Counted from the first letter of the stretch, positions 1 through 10,190 are shown. The stretch is DNA of 64,000 bases from Ulvibacterium sp. (GCF_028285715.1 NZ_JANQOO010000020.1:62001-126000); one strand, 5' to 3'. Notes: generated by a model from the sequence alone, not told the origin. Numbers and translations: made by a program.

Positions 1-1
1 C

Positions 2-133
2 CTCGGCAAAAACATTAGCGAGACCTGTTATGAATGTGGGTTTGAAAGCCTTTCTTACTTTAATCGCATTTTTAAAAAAGTAACCCAAGAAAATCCCTCG
101 GAATTTAAGCGAAGACACCTAATGCCATCCTGA
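2..133 (+). CDS. AraC-family transcriptional regulator, C-terminal fragment
   Basis: Only the last 43 codons lie in the window; the gene begins before base 1. The frame ends in TGA at 131-133. It reads as the second helix-turn-helix of an AraC/XylS DNA-binding domain: ISETCYECGFESLSYFNRIF followed by a lysine-rich stretch and PSEFKRRH, which matches the family signature (GF...YF.R.FKK..G.SP..FR). The target genes cannot be inferred from this fragment. Its 3' end faces the convergent lipoprotein gene on the minus strand. Confidence 0.85.
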   Translation, partial: LGKNISETCYECGFESLSYFNRIFKKVTQENPSEFKRRHLMPS

Positions 134-176
134 TAAAAAGAATCTATCTTCTTGTTGGGTTCAATACGAATATTTC

Positions 177-219
177 ATAAAAAATCGCCCCAAATCCACG
201 AATTGGGACCAGGGCGATT
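177..219 (-). terminator. Intrinsic terminator of the duplicated-domain lipoprotein gene
   Basis: On the minus strand the stem AATCGCCC (219-212) pairs with GGGCGATT (190-183) and is followed by a run of T (GATTTTTTATG). It lies about 28 bases after the stop codon of the gene at 248-1159. Between stop and stem is a U/G-rich tract (GGTTGGTTATTTAGTTAGG on the minus strand) that recurs before two other stem-loops in this window. Confidence 0.7.
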
Positions 220-247
220 CCTAACTAAATAACCAACCAAAAAATCT

Positions 248-1159
248 TTATCTATTTCTTTTGCGTTCTACCTTCATAATAGGATTTGAAGTCTTTGTTC
301 TCTTTTTGGCTACGGAGCCCTTAACAGATTTTAAGTACTGCTGGTATCCTTTACCACGAAACTCGTATACCGTTCCGCTATTGGGGTGATACAATTCAAT
401 TGTACTATCATTGATAACGTATAGCTCAAAGTAATCATTGCCCATGAAGTCATAAGCGAGTGTTAAAGTTTTGAGCGTTTCATCGTTTTCTACGTCATAA
501 ACCTGATAATCACCCTCAAAATCCCACTGAAGATTTGAAATCGGTGTCCCTACAGCATCTATTGAAGACCGAAAGAAGTCCGGTAAAAACTGTAAAAAGT
601 TTTCATTATCAAAATCATTGATAACCCCTTCCTCGCTAGTATATACTTTTTCCCAGGCATCATACTCCTGTATGAAGTAGTTGATATTGTCATAAAAGAC
701 CAGGTCATAGTCAAAATTGTTTCGCTGATATCCCCTTAAGACATAGGAGGTATTGGAACGACCATCATATAATTCAATCGAATTTCCGTTAATGGCAAAT
801 ACTTCCAAGAGCCAAGGACCATCCACATCGTGGTCAATTTCCACCGCACCGCGTAAAGTGGAATAAAACCCAACGTCTATTCCCAAGCCATTTCCCGTTT
901 TACCTATACCTACTATATTGTTGTTGGCATATACCACCCCGTCATCAAAAGAAATGGTAAAGGCCCGTTGTAGGAAGGGAACCTCGCCATTGCCACGGGT
1001 TTGGTTGATATCCACATACCAAAGGTCATAGGACTGTAATACCAAATCGGTGTTAATGGCTGAATCCTCGATAAACTCATCTTCTACAATTACTTCCGTG
1101 TAGCAAGAAGTCACTAAGGTTCCTAATAGAACCATCCCAAAAAGTAGTTTTGCCCTCAT
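248..1159 (-). CDS. Conserved flavobacterial lipoprotein with two internal repeats
   Basis: This 303-residue protein opens with a lipoprotein signal peptide: a charged start, a hydrophobic stretch and the lipobox LVTSC with Cys19. It should be anchored in the outer or inner membrane facing the periplasm. The mature part holds two related modules of about 130 residues. Both start near Y-D-x-W (residues about 44 and 166) and both end with an S-x-E-L-Y...Y-x-x-R-G-x-x-Y motif (SIELYDGRSNTSYVLRGYQ near 126, TIELYHPNSGTVYEFRGKGY near 250). This points to duplication of a beta-rich, possibly lipocalin-like fold. The C-terminus is basic (KRTKTSNPIMKVERKR). I do not know its function. Similar proteins in other flavobacteria have carried an unrelated nucleotidyltransferase name in databases, which nothing here supports. 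Confidence 0.8.
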   Translation of the reverse strand: MRAKLLFGMVLLGTLVTSCYTEVIVEDEFIEDSAINTDLVLQSYDLWYVDINQTRGNGEVPFLQRAFTISFDDGVVYANNNIVGIGKTGNGLGIDVGFYSTLRGAVEIDHDVDGPWLLEVFAINGNSIELYDGRSNTSYVLRGYQRNNFDYDLVFYDNINYFIQEYDAWEKVYTSEEGVINDFDNENFLQFLPDFFRSSIDAVGTPISNLQWDFEGDYQVYDVENDETLKTLTLAYDFMGNDYFELYVINDSTIELYHPNSGTVYEFRGKGYQQYLKSVKGSVAKKRTKTSNPIMKVERKRNR

Positions 1160-1259
1160 AACCTATGGTTTTATAATTTGATTGGTATAAAACAACCACT
1201 GTGCCAAATTTTTTAACCATTTGATAATCAAGGATTAAGCCCAAGGCGTTTATTTTAGG

Positions 1260-1267
1260 TATTTTTG
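1260..1267 (+). promoter_or_regulatory. -7 promoter box upstream of gpsA
   Basis: TATTTTTG matches the Bacteroidota consensus TAnnTTTG and ends 39 bases before the ATG at 1307. It also covers the alternative upstream TTG start at 1265, which argues for the ATG at 1307. I did not find a clear TTTG -33 element at the usual spacing. Confidence 0.5.
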
Positions 1268-1306
1268 GCCTGTAAATTAAAGATTGGCTTGGTCCAAAAA
1301 AGATTC

Positions 1307-2308
1307 ATGGATAAAGACTTGAAATTCGCTGTGCTCGGTGGGGGAAGTTGGGCCACGGCCCTCATAAAAATGCTGACTGAAAATTTGGGCGACGTAATCT
1401 GGTACATGCGAAACCCGGATGCTATCGGATACATCAAAATCCAAGGACACAATCCTAATTATTTATCTTCTGTAGAATTGGATTTGGACAAGCTCCAATT
1501 GACCCATACTATCGATACGGCAATATCCAATGCAGATGTGTTGATTTTCGCTATTCCCTCGGCTTTCTTGGAGAGTGAACTCCAAAAGTCCACTCTTCCA
1601 CTTGAAGACAAAATTGTTTTTTCGGCCATAAAGGGTATCGTACCCGAAACCGGATTGATCGTTGGGGAGCACTTTCATGAGAAATACAATATCCCATTTG
1701 AGAATATAGGGGTCATTACCGGTCCCTGCCATGCCGAAGAAGTGGCCTTGGAACGACTTTCTTATTTGACCATTGCCTGTGCGGATGATAAGAAAGCCAA
1801 ATTAATGGCGAAAAATCTCAGTAGTCATTATATTAAAACAAAGATTACCAAGGACATCATCGGTACGGAATATGCAGCTATGCTTAAGAATATTTATGCC
1901 GTAGCAGCAGGAATTGCCCATGGACTTGGCTATGGTGATAATTTTCAAAGTGTCCTAATGAGCAACGCGATACGTGAAATGAAACGTTTTACGAAACGCA
2001 TTCACAACATTGATCGTAACATCAACGAATCCGCCTATTTGGGCGACCTGTTGGTCACGGGCTATTCTATTTTTAGTCGTAATAGAATGTTCGGCAATAT
2101 GATAGGTAAAGGTTATACCGTAAAAAGTGCCATGATGGAGATGAACATGGTGGCAGAGGGGTATTACGCGACTAAAAGCACTTATGAGATTAAATCCAAA
2201 CTCAAAAAGAAAGTAAAGACCCCAATTATTGACGCCGTTTACGAAGTGCTATACGCTGGAAAAAACCCAAAAAAGTCCTTTAAGGCCTTGACCCATAAAT
2301 TGAATTAA
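1307..2308 (+). CDS. gpsA: Glycerol-3-phosphate dehydrogenase [NAD(P)+]
   Basis: This enzyme reduces dihydroxyacetone phosphate to sn-glycerol 3-phosphate in the cytoplasm, supplying the phospholipid backbone. The 333-residue length is normal for GpsA. The N-terminus carries the Rossmann dinucleotide motif (AVLGGGSWATA), the middle has VITGPCHAEEV, and the catalytic region is EYAAMLKNIYAVAAGIAHG with the family's conserved Lys. The start was set at ATG 1307 rather than TTG 1265 because the likely -7 promoter box spans 1260-1267 and the extra 14 residues precede the Rossmann strand with no domain. It stands alone on the plus strand. The catabolic glycerol genes glpK and glpD lie nearby on the other strand, so synthetic and degradative G3P enzymes share the region. 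Confidence 0.95.
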   Translation: MDKDLKFAVLGGGSWATALIKMLTENLGDVIWYMRNPDAIGYIKIQGHNPNYLSSVELDLDKLQLTHTIDTAISNADVLIFAIPSAFLESELQKSTLPLEDKIVFSAIKGIVPETGLIVGEHFHEKYNIPFENIGVITGPCHAEEVALERLSYLTIACADDKKAKLMAKNLSSHYIKTKITKDIIGTEYAAMLKNIYAVAAGIAHGLGYGDNFQSVLMSNAIREMKRFTKRIHNIDRNINESAYLGDLLVTGYSIFSRNRMFGNMIGKGYTVKSAMMEMNMVAEGYYATKSTYEIKSKLKKKVKTPIIDAVYEVLYAGKNPKKSFKALTHKLN

Positions 2309-2320
2309 TTCCACTGAAGG

Positions 2321-3073
2321 TCAGCCTAGAAGCAAATCGTCGTTTGCACTGCTTCCCCGAGGGATGAATTGATTCTGAACCTCAACCGAATTTAAATCGT
2401 AAGACTTTATATGGTCCTTGTTTACAATATAAGAGCGATGTATTCTCCGAAAATTTCCGGGAAGGGCAGATAGTGTACTTTTTATACTCCCATAGACTGT
2501 TATCTTGGAGTTGTCCAAAAGGTGATAGGTTACATAATTTCCCAAGCCCTCTATATACAGAACGTGCCCAGAAGACACTCTGTGAATCCTTCTGTTGGCC
2601 TTAAGCTCCAAGATTTTTTCATTATCCCTTTCATTTTTTTCCCGTTCCAGTATCCAGAGTTGAAAAAGTTTTACACCCATTACAAACAAAACCGTAGTAT
2701 TGATCAATACCATAGCCCGTACCAGCATTCTGATGCTAAATAATCCAGTACTAAAATCATTGAGCAACAGTTCCTCATAAAAAAGGTGGATGAATACTCT
2801 TTGAAGTATCCCCGCGGATACCAGCATAATCATATATCCCACTAAAAACTGAACGTACTTTCGTTTTAATAGGAATTTGGGCATCAAAAAATAGAGGGTG
2901 GCGTATACAGCCAAAATACGGATGGGCAGTAAAACAAACTCCAAATAAAAGGATGCCATATATCCTTCTTGGCCCGCCCAAAGCAATCCGAATAGCGCGT
3001 AATATCCTACCCAAAAAATAATATGTGTCGCTATCCTAGAGTTGAACAGGTAGAAATCAGGTACACTTTTCAT
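2321..3073 (-). CDS. Membrane-anchored LytTR-domain transcriptional regulator
   Basis: This 250-residue protein has about four membrane segments in the first 135 residues, a short charged linker (about 140-155, EREKNERDNEKILELK), and a C-terminal LytTR DNA-binding domain (about 155-245). The LytTR part shows the family pattern: YIEGLGNYVTYHLLD, then KSTLSALPGNFRRIHRSYIV and a final beta-rich segment ending PRGSS. It has no response-regulator receiver domain and no histidine-kinase catalytic domain. The membrane part resembles the N-terminus of LytS/YehU-type kinases, so it probably senses at the membrane and binds DNA directly. Its stop lies 12 bases from the convergent gpsA stop. The ligand and target are unknown. 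Confidence 0.8.
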   Translation of the reverse strand: MKSVPDFYLFNSRIATHIIFWVGYYALFGLLWAGQEGYMASFYLEFVLLPIRILAVYATLYFLMPKFLLKRKYVQFLVGYMIMLVSAGILQRVFIHLFYEELLLNDFSTGLFSIRMLVRAMVLINTTVLFVMGVKLFQLWILEREKNERDNEKILELKANRRIHRVSSGHVLYIEGLGNYVTYHLLDNSKITVYGSIKSTLSALPGNFRRIHRSYIVNKDHIKSYDLNSVEVQNQFIPRGSSANDDLLLG

Positions 3074-3198
3074 CTTGCTAAAAAATTAAAATCATGTACA
3101 GTACGCTTTTCACATAAAAAGAGCAAGGAACCACATAATTCCTCGGAATCTTAAAGTTAGGCAATCTAATTTTAAGGAAACCAAAAAATTGTACTACC

Positions 3199-4524
3199 AT
3201 GAAAATTGAAGTTAAAAGCTCTGGGCCAATCCTCATAGTCTTTTTGTTGACCGCTTGTTTGTTAAGTGCACAAAATTTGGGAAGAAGGGCAGTTTGGCAA
3301 GCAAAAATAGCACCATCCAATGCAGCCCCAGGGGCTATTATACAATCTATTGAAAAAAATAGCCCTTTGGAAAAGGCTGGGTTTTTACCAGGAGATCGGC
3401 TTATCCGGGTAAATGGAGTTTCCATTTTGGACGAGGAAATCTGGAGCGACATTTTCTATGGACTAAGAGGGGATACCCCCATAACCATAGAGGCGGTGAG
3501 GGACAACTCGCTATATAAAAAGCAGCTTCGTTTTGAACCACTTGAAATGGAATCCCATACGAATCTGGAAACTTTTTACGAAGAGATTACCAGTGCTTAC
3601 GGGATAACCCAAAGAATCATAATTACAAAACCTCGGAAAAAGGGAAGACAACCCGCCGTCGTATTGATAGGAGGTCTTAGTTGCTCCAGCATTGAAACGT
3701 ATCCAGGACGAAAGGGAAATTGGGTACAGACCATCACCGATTTAGTGGAAAAATCAGGAATGGTGGTCATGCGCATAGAAAAACCTGGCGTTGGAGATAG
3801 CGATGGAGATTGTGGTCAATCCGATTTTCTCATGGATCTTGAGGGTTATCGAGCTGCCATACGAAACTTAAAATCAAAGTCTTATGTAGACCCTGATAAA
3901 ATTGTGATCTATGGCTCCAGTATGGGAAGTGCGCTTGCTCCATTGTTGGCCAATGAGTTCAATTTGGCCGGAGTAATTTCTGATGGTACTTTCTTTAAGA
4001 CATGGTATGAGCATATGCTGGAAATAGAACGTCGTATTCTACAGTTTCAAGGGAATACGGAAGCAGAAATTGTGGAGAAGATGAACAACTATTTCATTCC
4101 ATTATATTACGGGATGCTCATTGAAAAGAAGACCTATCAAGAAGTGGTCAATACCTATCCGGCCTTGGCCCAATTCAATTATCACGGTCCGGCCCATATG
4201 TACGGGAGACCGGTACGTTATTATCAACAATTGCAGGATTTCAACTTGGCCGGTCAATGGGAAAAACTCAAGGTTCCCGTAAGAATCCTAAGGGGCTCAA
4301 ACGATTGGATCATGTCTGCCTTTGACAACAAAATGATATTACAGGTCCTAAAAAGAAATGGGCATTCCGACCACGCATTATTGGAATATCCCGGATTAGA
4401 TCACTGGAACACCATTCACAAAACGTCAAAAGATTCCTTTGAGGGCAAAGCCGGAAAATGGGACGAAGGGACTGTACTCGTTATCATAGAATGGGCACAG
4501 GAAATGGCAGGCATACAACCTTAG
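3199..4524 (+). CDS. Secreted PDZ-domain alpha/beta hydrolase
   Basis: This 441-residue protein begins with a signal peptide (hydrophobic core ILIVFLLTACLLSAQ). A PDZ-like domain follows at about 35-120, with the peptide-groove region SPLEKAGFLPGDRLIRVNG. The rest is an alpha/beta hydrolase: nucleophile elbow YGSSMGS near residue 239, a probable acid in LRGSNDW near 380 and a His in GLDHWNT near 412. The arrangement resembles periplasmic esterases or peptidases in which PDZ regulates access, but the substrate cannot be read from sequence. It overlaps the convergent glpD stop codon by four bases (4521-4524), so its 3' end has no room for a separate terminator. Confidence 0.8.
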   Translation: MKIEVKSSGPILIVFLLTACLLSAQNLGRRAVWQAKIAPSNAAPGAIIQSIEKNSPLEKAGFLPGDRLIRVNGVSILDEEIWSDIFYGLRGDTPITIEAVRDNSLYKKQLRFEPLEMESHTNLETFYEEITSAYGITQRIIITKPRKKGRQPAVVLIGGLSCSSIETYPGRKGNWVQTITDLVEKSGMVVMRIEKPGVGDSDGDCGQSDFLMDLEGYRAAIRNLKSKSYVDPDKIVIYGSSMGSALAPLLANEFNLAGVISDGTFFKTWYEHMLEIERRILQFQGNTEAEIVEKMNNYFIPLYYGMLIEKKTYQEVVNTYPALAQFNYHGPAHMYGRPVRYYQQLQDFNLAGQWEKLKVPVRILRGSNDWIMSAFDNKMILQVLKRNGHSDHALLEYPGLDHWNTIHKTSKDSFEGKAGKWDEGTVLVIIEWAQEMAGIQP

Positions 4525-6185
4525 ACCCGCTCCAGGCTAAAATTTGAATGCTCTTCAATTTCGTGCAAAAGCTCCTCCTTCCATGCCAGAATCTGGGAAT
4601 CACCAACGTTAAAAATTGACTTGAACTCATCCAACACGGAATCCATGTAATTACGTACCCCATCAATATCAAAATACAATCTACCGGTCCTACGGATGAA
4701 AAAATCCATGGGATTTTGGACCATTTCATACTGGATACCAAATCGGAGCTCGGCCTTAATCATTTTGATACGATTATCTATATCCTTTAATTCGGCATAG
4801 GTCTCTAAAATAGTCTCGGTCTGTTTCCCATAATTGGTCACCAGGAACCAGGCATCGTAGGCCGTAAACCCATCTTCTTTTAGACGATTATGGATCTCCG
4901 AAATATATCGCTTTACGTGCTTGAACTTTTTAAAGCCCACATTACCGCACAGGGGAATGGCATCCGTGGTACATTCCTCAACTTCGGTAGCATGATCTTC
5001 CTCCAGTTTTTTGGTGATGCGATCGACGACACGTTCGGCCATTTTTCGATATCCCGTAAGCTTTCCACCGGCAATACTGAGCAAGCCGGTATCCGAGGTA
5101 AATATCTCATCCTTTCTGGAAAGTTCCGAGGCCGATTTGCCTTCTTCATGAATCAAGGGCCGCAGTCCAGCCCAGGAGGAGACAATATCATCCATTTCCA
5201 GGTTAATACTGGGGAACATATTATTGACCGCAGATATCAGATAAATGGCATCGGCCAGATCTGTTCGAACGTTGTCCTTATCCTTATTAAAATTGGTATC
5301 GGTAGTTCCTATATAGGTTATTTTTCCACGTGGGATGGCAAACATCATGCGCCCGTCCGGTATATCAAAATACACGGATTGTTTTACGGGGAGTTTCTCA
5401 TGGGGAAACACTAAATGAACTCCTTTGGTCAAGTGTAATTGTTTTCCTTTCTTGGAATTGTTCATCCCGCGAAGTTCATCGACCCAAGGGCCAGCGGCAT
5501 TGATTACATATTTTGATTTAATATCGAATTCCTTCCCCGAAATCCCATCTGCAATTTTTACCCCCGCAACTTGATTATCGGTATACAGAAAGTCAGTGAC
5601 CTTGGCATAATTCAAGGCCAGTGCACCAAATTGAAGACTTGTCTTTATGTTTTCAATGGTAAGGCGGGCATCATCGGTTCTATATTCGGCATAATAGCCT
5701 GCCCCGTTCAATATTTTTTTAGGTAACAGAGGCTCCAGTTTCAGGGCTTCCTTTTTCTCCAGCATCTTCCGTTTGTCATCCCCTGAGACCTGTGCCAAAA
5801 TATCGTAGACCTTTAATCCAATGGAAGTCAACCATTTTCCATAGGAGCCGTTCTCAATAAGAGGTAGCAACATCTTTTCGGGCAGTACCAGATGTGGCGC
5901 CAGTTTATGTACAATGGCCCGTTCCGAACCTACTTCTTTTACCAGCCAAAAATCGAACTGCTTTAAATAACGTAACCCGCCATGAATCAATTTTGTGGAT
6001 TTGCTACTAGTCCCCGAGGCAAAATCCCCCTTTTCCACTAAAGCTACCTTTAAGCCCCTTGATGCTGCGTCCAAGGCAATGCCCCCTCCCGTGATACCTC
6101 CTCCAATAACGACAAGATCAAATTCGTCCTTGGACAGATTTCCAATCATCTTTGTTCTATCTAGATTTGAGAATTTTAGGTTCAT
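4521..6185 (-). CDS. glpD: Aerobic glycerol-3-phosphate dehydrogenase (FAD)
   Basis: GlpD oxidises sn-glycerol 3-phosphate to dihydroxyacetone phosphate at the inner membrane and passes electrons to quinone. The 554-residue protein starts with an FAD-binding Rossmann motif (VVIGGGITGGGIALDAAS) and the family signature GTSSKSTKLIHGGLRYL. It continues with the DAO fold (YIGTTDTNF, SSWAGLRPLI, SIAGGKLTGYRKMAE) and a C-terminal helical DAO_C domain. It follows glpK on the same strand with a 114-base gap, and the two probably form one glycerol-use unit. A glpF facilitator gene is not next to them. Confidence 0.95.
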   Translation of the reverse strand: MNLKFSNLDRTKMIGNLSKDEFDLVVIGGGITGGGIALDAASRGLKVALVEKGDFASGTSSKSTKLIHGGLRYLKQFDFWLVKEVGSERAIVHKLAPHLVLPEKMLLPLIENGSYGKWLTSIGLKVYDILAQVSGDDKRKMLEKKEALKLEPLLPKKILNGAGYYAEYRTDDARLTIENIKTSLQFGALALNYAKVTDFLYTDNQVAGVKIADGISGKEFDIKSKYVINAAGPWVDELRGMNNSKKGKQLHLTKGVHLVFPHEKLPVKQSVYFDIPDGRMMFAIPRGKITYIGTTDTNFNKDKDNVRTDLADAIYLISAVNNMFPSINLEMDDIVSSWAGLRPLIHEEGKSASELSRKDEIFTSDTGLLSIAGGKLTGYRKMAERVVDRITKKLEEDHATEVEECTTDAIPLCGNVGFKKFKHVKRYISEIHNRLKEDGFTAYDAWFLVTNYGKQTETILETYAELKDIDNRIKMIKAELRFGIQYEMVQNPMDFFIRRTGRLYFDIDGVRNYMDSVLDEFKSIFNVGDSQILAWKEELLHEIEEHSNFSLERV

Positions 6186-6299
6186 GTTGAACGTATTAGA
6201 GTATCTTTTTATTGATTTTTCATTCCTAATCTAAAAGTAGGTACAAATCCTATTTCATCATAAGGTTTTCCCTCCATCAAACGACAAATCCAGAAATGG

Positions 6300-7793
<1,494 letters not shown>

Positions 7794-7965
7794 TTATTGC
7801 CCAATACACCCCAAATTGGCATAAAAGAAGCAACGCAATGATATAAATATACTTGATTAAAGAGGAACGGCAAAGGGTTGGAAATACTCTATCGTTGTAG
7901 TTAGGGAAAGTTTAAAATATAGGAATCCGCATCTTCTAAAATTAACTGTATCCAAAACTAAAATC

Positions 7966-8291
7966 TTATTTGATGGCAAAAGCTTTCTTAGAGAAATCAT
8001 ACTCCCACCCAACCTTGCAAACCTGTGCTTTATACCAATTGTACCAATCCCCTATTCCCTTTTCCTGTGCAAATTGGTGATTGGCCTATCTTTCAAATCT
8101 AATAACGGATTTTAAGGTTTTCCAATAAACCACTGAGATACCAACCTCCCTCCTTGCGCTTTCAAATCTTAAAAATCCAGGTTGTTTTGAGACGAGGTTT
8201 TCCATTTCCTTGCCATTTCCAAATAACCGTGGTCATTGTTGCTAAGGGCCGATACAAAGATTACGGCATAGTAGGAAATGTCTTTGCACAT
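7966..8291 (-). pseudogene. Degraded antibiotic-biosynthesis-monooxygenase (ABM) family gene
   Basis: Read on the minus strand from ATG at 8291, the sequence gives MCKDISYYAVIFVSAL then SNNDHGYLEMA. One base is then missing near 8213. The next frame continues KEMENLVSKQPGFLRFESAR, REVGISVVYWKTLKSVI and ANHQFAQEKGIGDWYNWYK, and ends at TAA 7966 after CKVGWEYDFSKKAFAIK. An in-frame TAG at 8086-8088 sits between RFER and ANHQ, where a Gln or similar residue would be expected. The reassembled ~108-residue protein has the shape of the ABM family (QPGFLxxESAR, GIxVxYW, W...AQxKG, CKVxxxYDF), whose members are small dimeric ferredoxin-like oxygenases. Two separate lesions make a sequencing slip unlikely. 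It fills the otherwise empty stretch 7782-8355. Confidence 0.75.
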
Positions 8292-8355
8292 TTGATATGA
8301 TATGTTTGGATTTCCCTTTTTCCTTGGCCGTTAATTCGTTTGGTTTGCGGGTTTG

Positions 8356-8712
8356 TCAATTTATATAGGCCTTCTCTACAAAATAGTTGACTATGGCCTC
8401 CTTCATCAACACCGATTGCTCGCCGGCCTTTAAATGTGGCAGGGCTTCCTTCATCGTGTAATGGGGCCAACCGTCCTCATCAAAAAAATCGAATTCATAA
8501 TAACCATAGGGTTCCAATAGCCTACAGATGGCGATATGCATTAAATTGAGTTTTTCGTCCTTTTTGTAGGTCTTGTGATATTGTCCCAACTCCTGCACAC
8601 CGATCAAGTAGATAATGGCATCCAGCTCCAAAAGATCTCCATCGGCAAATTGGGCAGATAACTTCTCCACCAAAACGTCCCAACGTTCCTTAAGTTGTAA
8701 ATCCCTGGACAT
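8356..8712 (-). CDS. Conserved flavobacterial protein of unknown function
   Basis: This 118-residue, mostly helical acidic cytoplasmic protein begins MSRDLQLKERWDVLVEKLS. The middle is rich in aromatic residues (YGYYEFDFFDEDGWPHYT). No signal peptide, membrane segment or catalytic motif is visible. A longer frame starts at 8763, but those 17 extra residues overlap the divergent promoter region of cvpA, so ATG 8712 is preferred. It is divergent from cvpA. I recognise the general type from flavobacterial genomes but know no function. Confidence 0.7.
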   Translation of the reverse strand: MSRDLQLKERWDVLVEKLSAQFADGDLLELDAIIYLIGVQELGQYHKTYKKDEKLNLMHIAICRLLEPYGYYEFDFFDEDGWPHYTMKEALPHLKAGEQSVLMKEAIVNYFVEKAYIN

Positions 8713-8769
8713 GCTTTTTTTGAATTCTTTCTTTATAGTCAGCGGGATAAAGGTACAAATCAAAAATGT

Positions 8770-8777
8770 TACTTTTG
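8770..8777 (+). promoter_or_regulatory. -7 promoter box of cvpA
   Basis: TACTTTTG matches TAnnTTTG and ends 16 bases before the cvpA ATG at 8794, leaving a leader of about 10 bases. The divergent gene's likely promoter (TTTGATTTGTACC on the minus strand) overlaps the same 40 bases. Confidence 0.5.
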
Positions 8778-8793
8778 CTAAAACACTGCCAGT

Positions 8794-9342
8794 ATGAATT
8801 TCTTGGATATTGTTCTGGGATTATTATTGCTTTGGGGACTTTGGAAAGGCCTTAAAAATGGACTTTTCCTAGAGATAGCCTCTATTATTGCACTTGTAGC
8901 CGGAATTTTTGGAGCCATTCACTTCTCCTACTACGCCGGTGATTACCTTTCCCAAAATATGGACTGGGACGAACGTTATATCAACATTGCCGCTTTTATA
9001 ATAACCTTTTTCGCAATTGTGCTTATCGTGCATATAGCGGGAAAATTCCTGACCAAAATTGCGGATTTTGCCATGTTGGGTCTATTGAATAAAATTGCCG
9101 GTGCCATTTTTGGGGCGTTAAAGGTAGCAGTAATACTGGGAGCACTTCTTATTTTTTTTGAACGGGTAAATTCTTCTACAGGCTTTATCCAAAACGATAC
9201 TCTAAAAAATTCTGTACTTTATGAGCCCATTAAGGAAATAGGGGCCTTTGTCTTCTCAAAGGTTTTAAAGGGAAATTCAGGAAGTGAACCCGAGCTACAG
9301 CAACATCAGGTGGTTTGCAATACCTTTTCATTAATGACTTGA
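8794..9342 (+). CDS. cvpA: CvpA family inner-membrane protein
   Basis: This 182-residue protein has four predicted membrane helices. It starts MNFLDIVLGLLLLWGLWKGL, the usual CvpA beginning, in which a glycine-rich first helix (GLWKGLKNGLFLE) leads into a second helix with ALVAGIFGAI. Further helices lie at about 68-90 and 100-122. The family was named for colicin V production and is linked in other bacteria to envelope homeostasis and bile or biofilm phenotypes; the molecular role is not settled. The C-terminal 30 residues (SGSEPELQQH onward) are poorly conserved in the family. A -7 box lies just upstream. Confidence 0.85.
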   Translation: MNFLDIVLGLLLLWGLWKGLKNGLFLEIASIIALVAGIFGAIHFSYYAGDYLSQNMDWDERYINIAAFIITFFAIVLIVHIAGKFLTKIADFAMLGLLNKIAGAIFGALKVAVILGALLIFFERVNSSTGFIQNDTLKNSVLYEPIKEIGAFVFSKVLKGNSGSEPELQQHQVVCNTFSLMT

Positions 9343-9427
9343 ATTTCATTTTTGCATGTAATAGCGATGCCTATAAAATTACCGATGTGGATTAAAAAGT
9401 GCCTTTTATCGAAAAAAGGAATTTTTT

Positions 9428-9490
9428 AAAAGTTGAATTGGATAATTTTCTCTATTATTATCCCGTTGAATCTCTCCCCGTTCAACTTTT
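9428..9490 (+). repeat. Inverted repeat in the leader of the CAP lipoprotein gene
   Basis: AAAAGTTGAA (9428-9437) is the exact reverse complement of TTCAACTTTT (9481-9490), with a 43-base loop that itself contains GGATAAT and ATTATCC. A second possible pairing, TTATCCCG with CGGGAATAA downstream, would compete with the first. It lies in the 230-base gap between cvpA and the gene at 9573. It could be a structured leader or a protein-binding site; no riboswitch class is recognised. Confidence 0.35.
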
Positions 9491-9572
9491 ATTTCCACTT
9501 TTCATCGGGAATAATCCCCCCACTTATCCAGACCTACTTGCGTGAACACCTGCTTACAATTTAGAACATTGT

Positions 9573-10079
9573 ATGAAGCTGAAGTTAAACTCTGTGAATA
9601 GAAGAGTTGGCTATACTTTTTTGGTGTGCTTGGCATTATTGTCCACAGCCTGTACCAAGGAGTCCGATGCCCTTGCCGAAATCCCTAATATTCCCGAGGC
9701 CGAAAATGTGGTCGAAGTGGAACAGGAACTTATTACCGTAGTTAATAATCATAGAATATCTATTGGCTATGCCGCCTTACAATATAGCCCCATAGCCCAT
9801 GAATATGCCAATAAGCACAATGATTACATGATAGCCCAGGGCGATTTGAGCCATGATAATTTCAGCGCACGTGCCTCAGGTATCGCAGCCGAGGTCAATG
9901 CTGAATATGTAGGTGAAAATGTGGCCAAGGATTATGACACCGCTTCCGAAGCATTCCAGGGTTGGTTAAATAGTACTAGTCACAAAAAAACCATGGAAGA
10001 CGAGTTTACGCATACTGCCGTAAGTGTAAAAAAAGACGCCAGCGGTAACTTTTATTTTACCCAACTCTTCTACCGCTAG
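9573..10079 (+). CDS. CAP (SCP/PR1-like) domain lipoprotein
   Basis: This 168-residue protein has a lipoprotein signal peptide (FLVCLALLSTAC, lipidated Cys near residue 27). A CAP domain spans about 50-168: LITVVNNHRISIGYAALQYS, HEYANKHNDYMI, LSHDNFSAR, VGENVAKDY and a C-terminal FTQLFYR. The His and Glu residues of LSHDNF and GENVA correspond to the conserved cavity of the CAP fold. Bacterial CAP lipoproteins are of largely unknown function. It should sit in the periplasm or on the outer membrane. It is preceded by a structured 230-base gap. Confidence 0.85.
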   Translation: MKLKLNSVNRRVGYTFLVCLALLSTACTKESDALAEIPNIPEAENVVEVEQELITVVNNHRISIGYAALQYSPIAHEYANKHNDYMIAQGDLSHDNFSARASGIAAEVNAEYVGENVAKDYDTASEAFQGWLNSTSHKKTMEDEFTHTAVSVKKDASGNFYFTQLFYR

Positions 10080-10190
10080 CTTTCCGATAAAGCCAATTTC
10101 TTTTCTTAAATTTGATAAAATCGGTTGACGGTTATTTGTTCCCGATATGGAAACAATTGTTGGACAACCAAAAACTATCAACAAAGAAAT

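Noticed and set aside
4890-5414. 174-codon plus-strand ORF inside glpD
   Set aside because: Opposite-strand shadow of the FAD domain; no recognisable domain.
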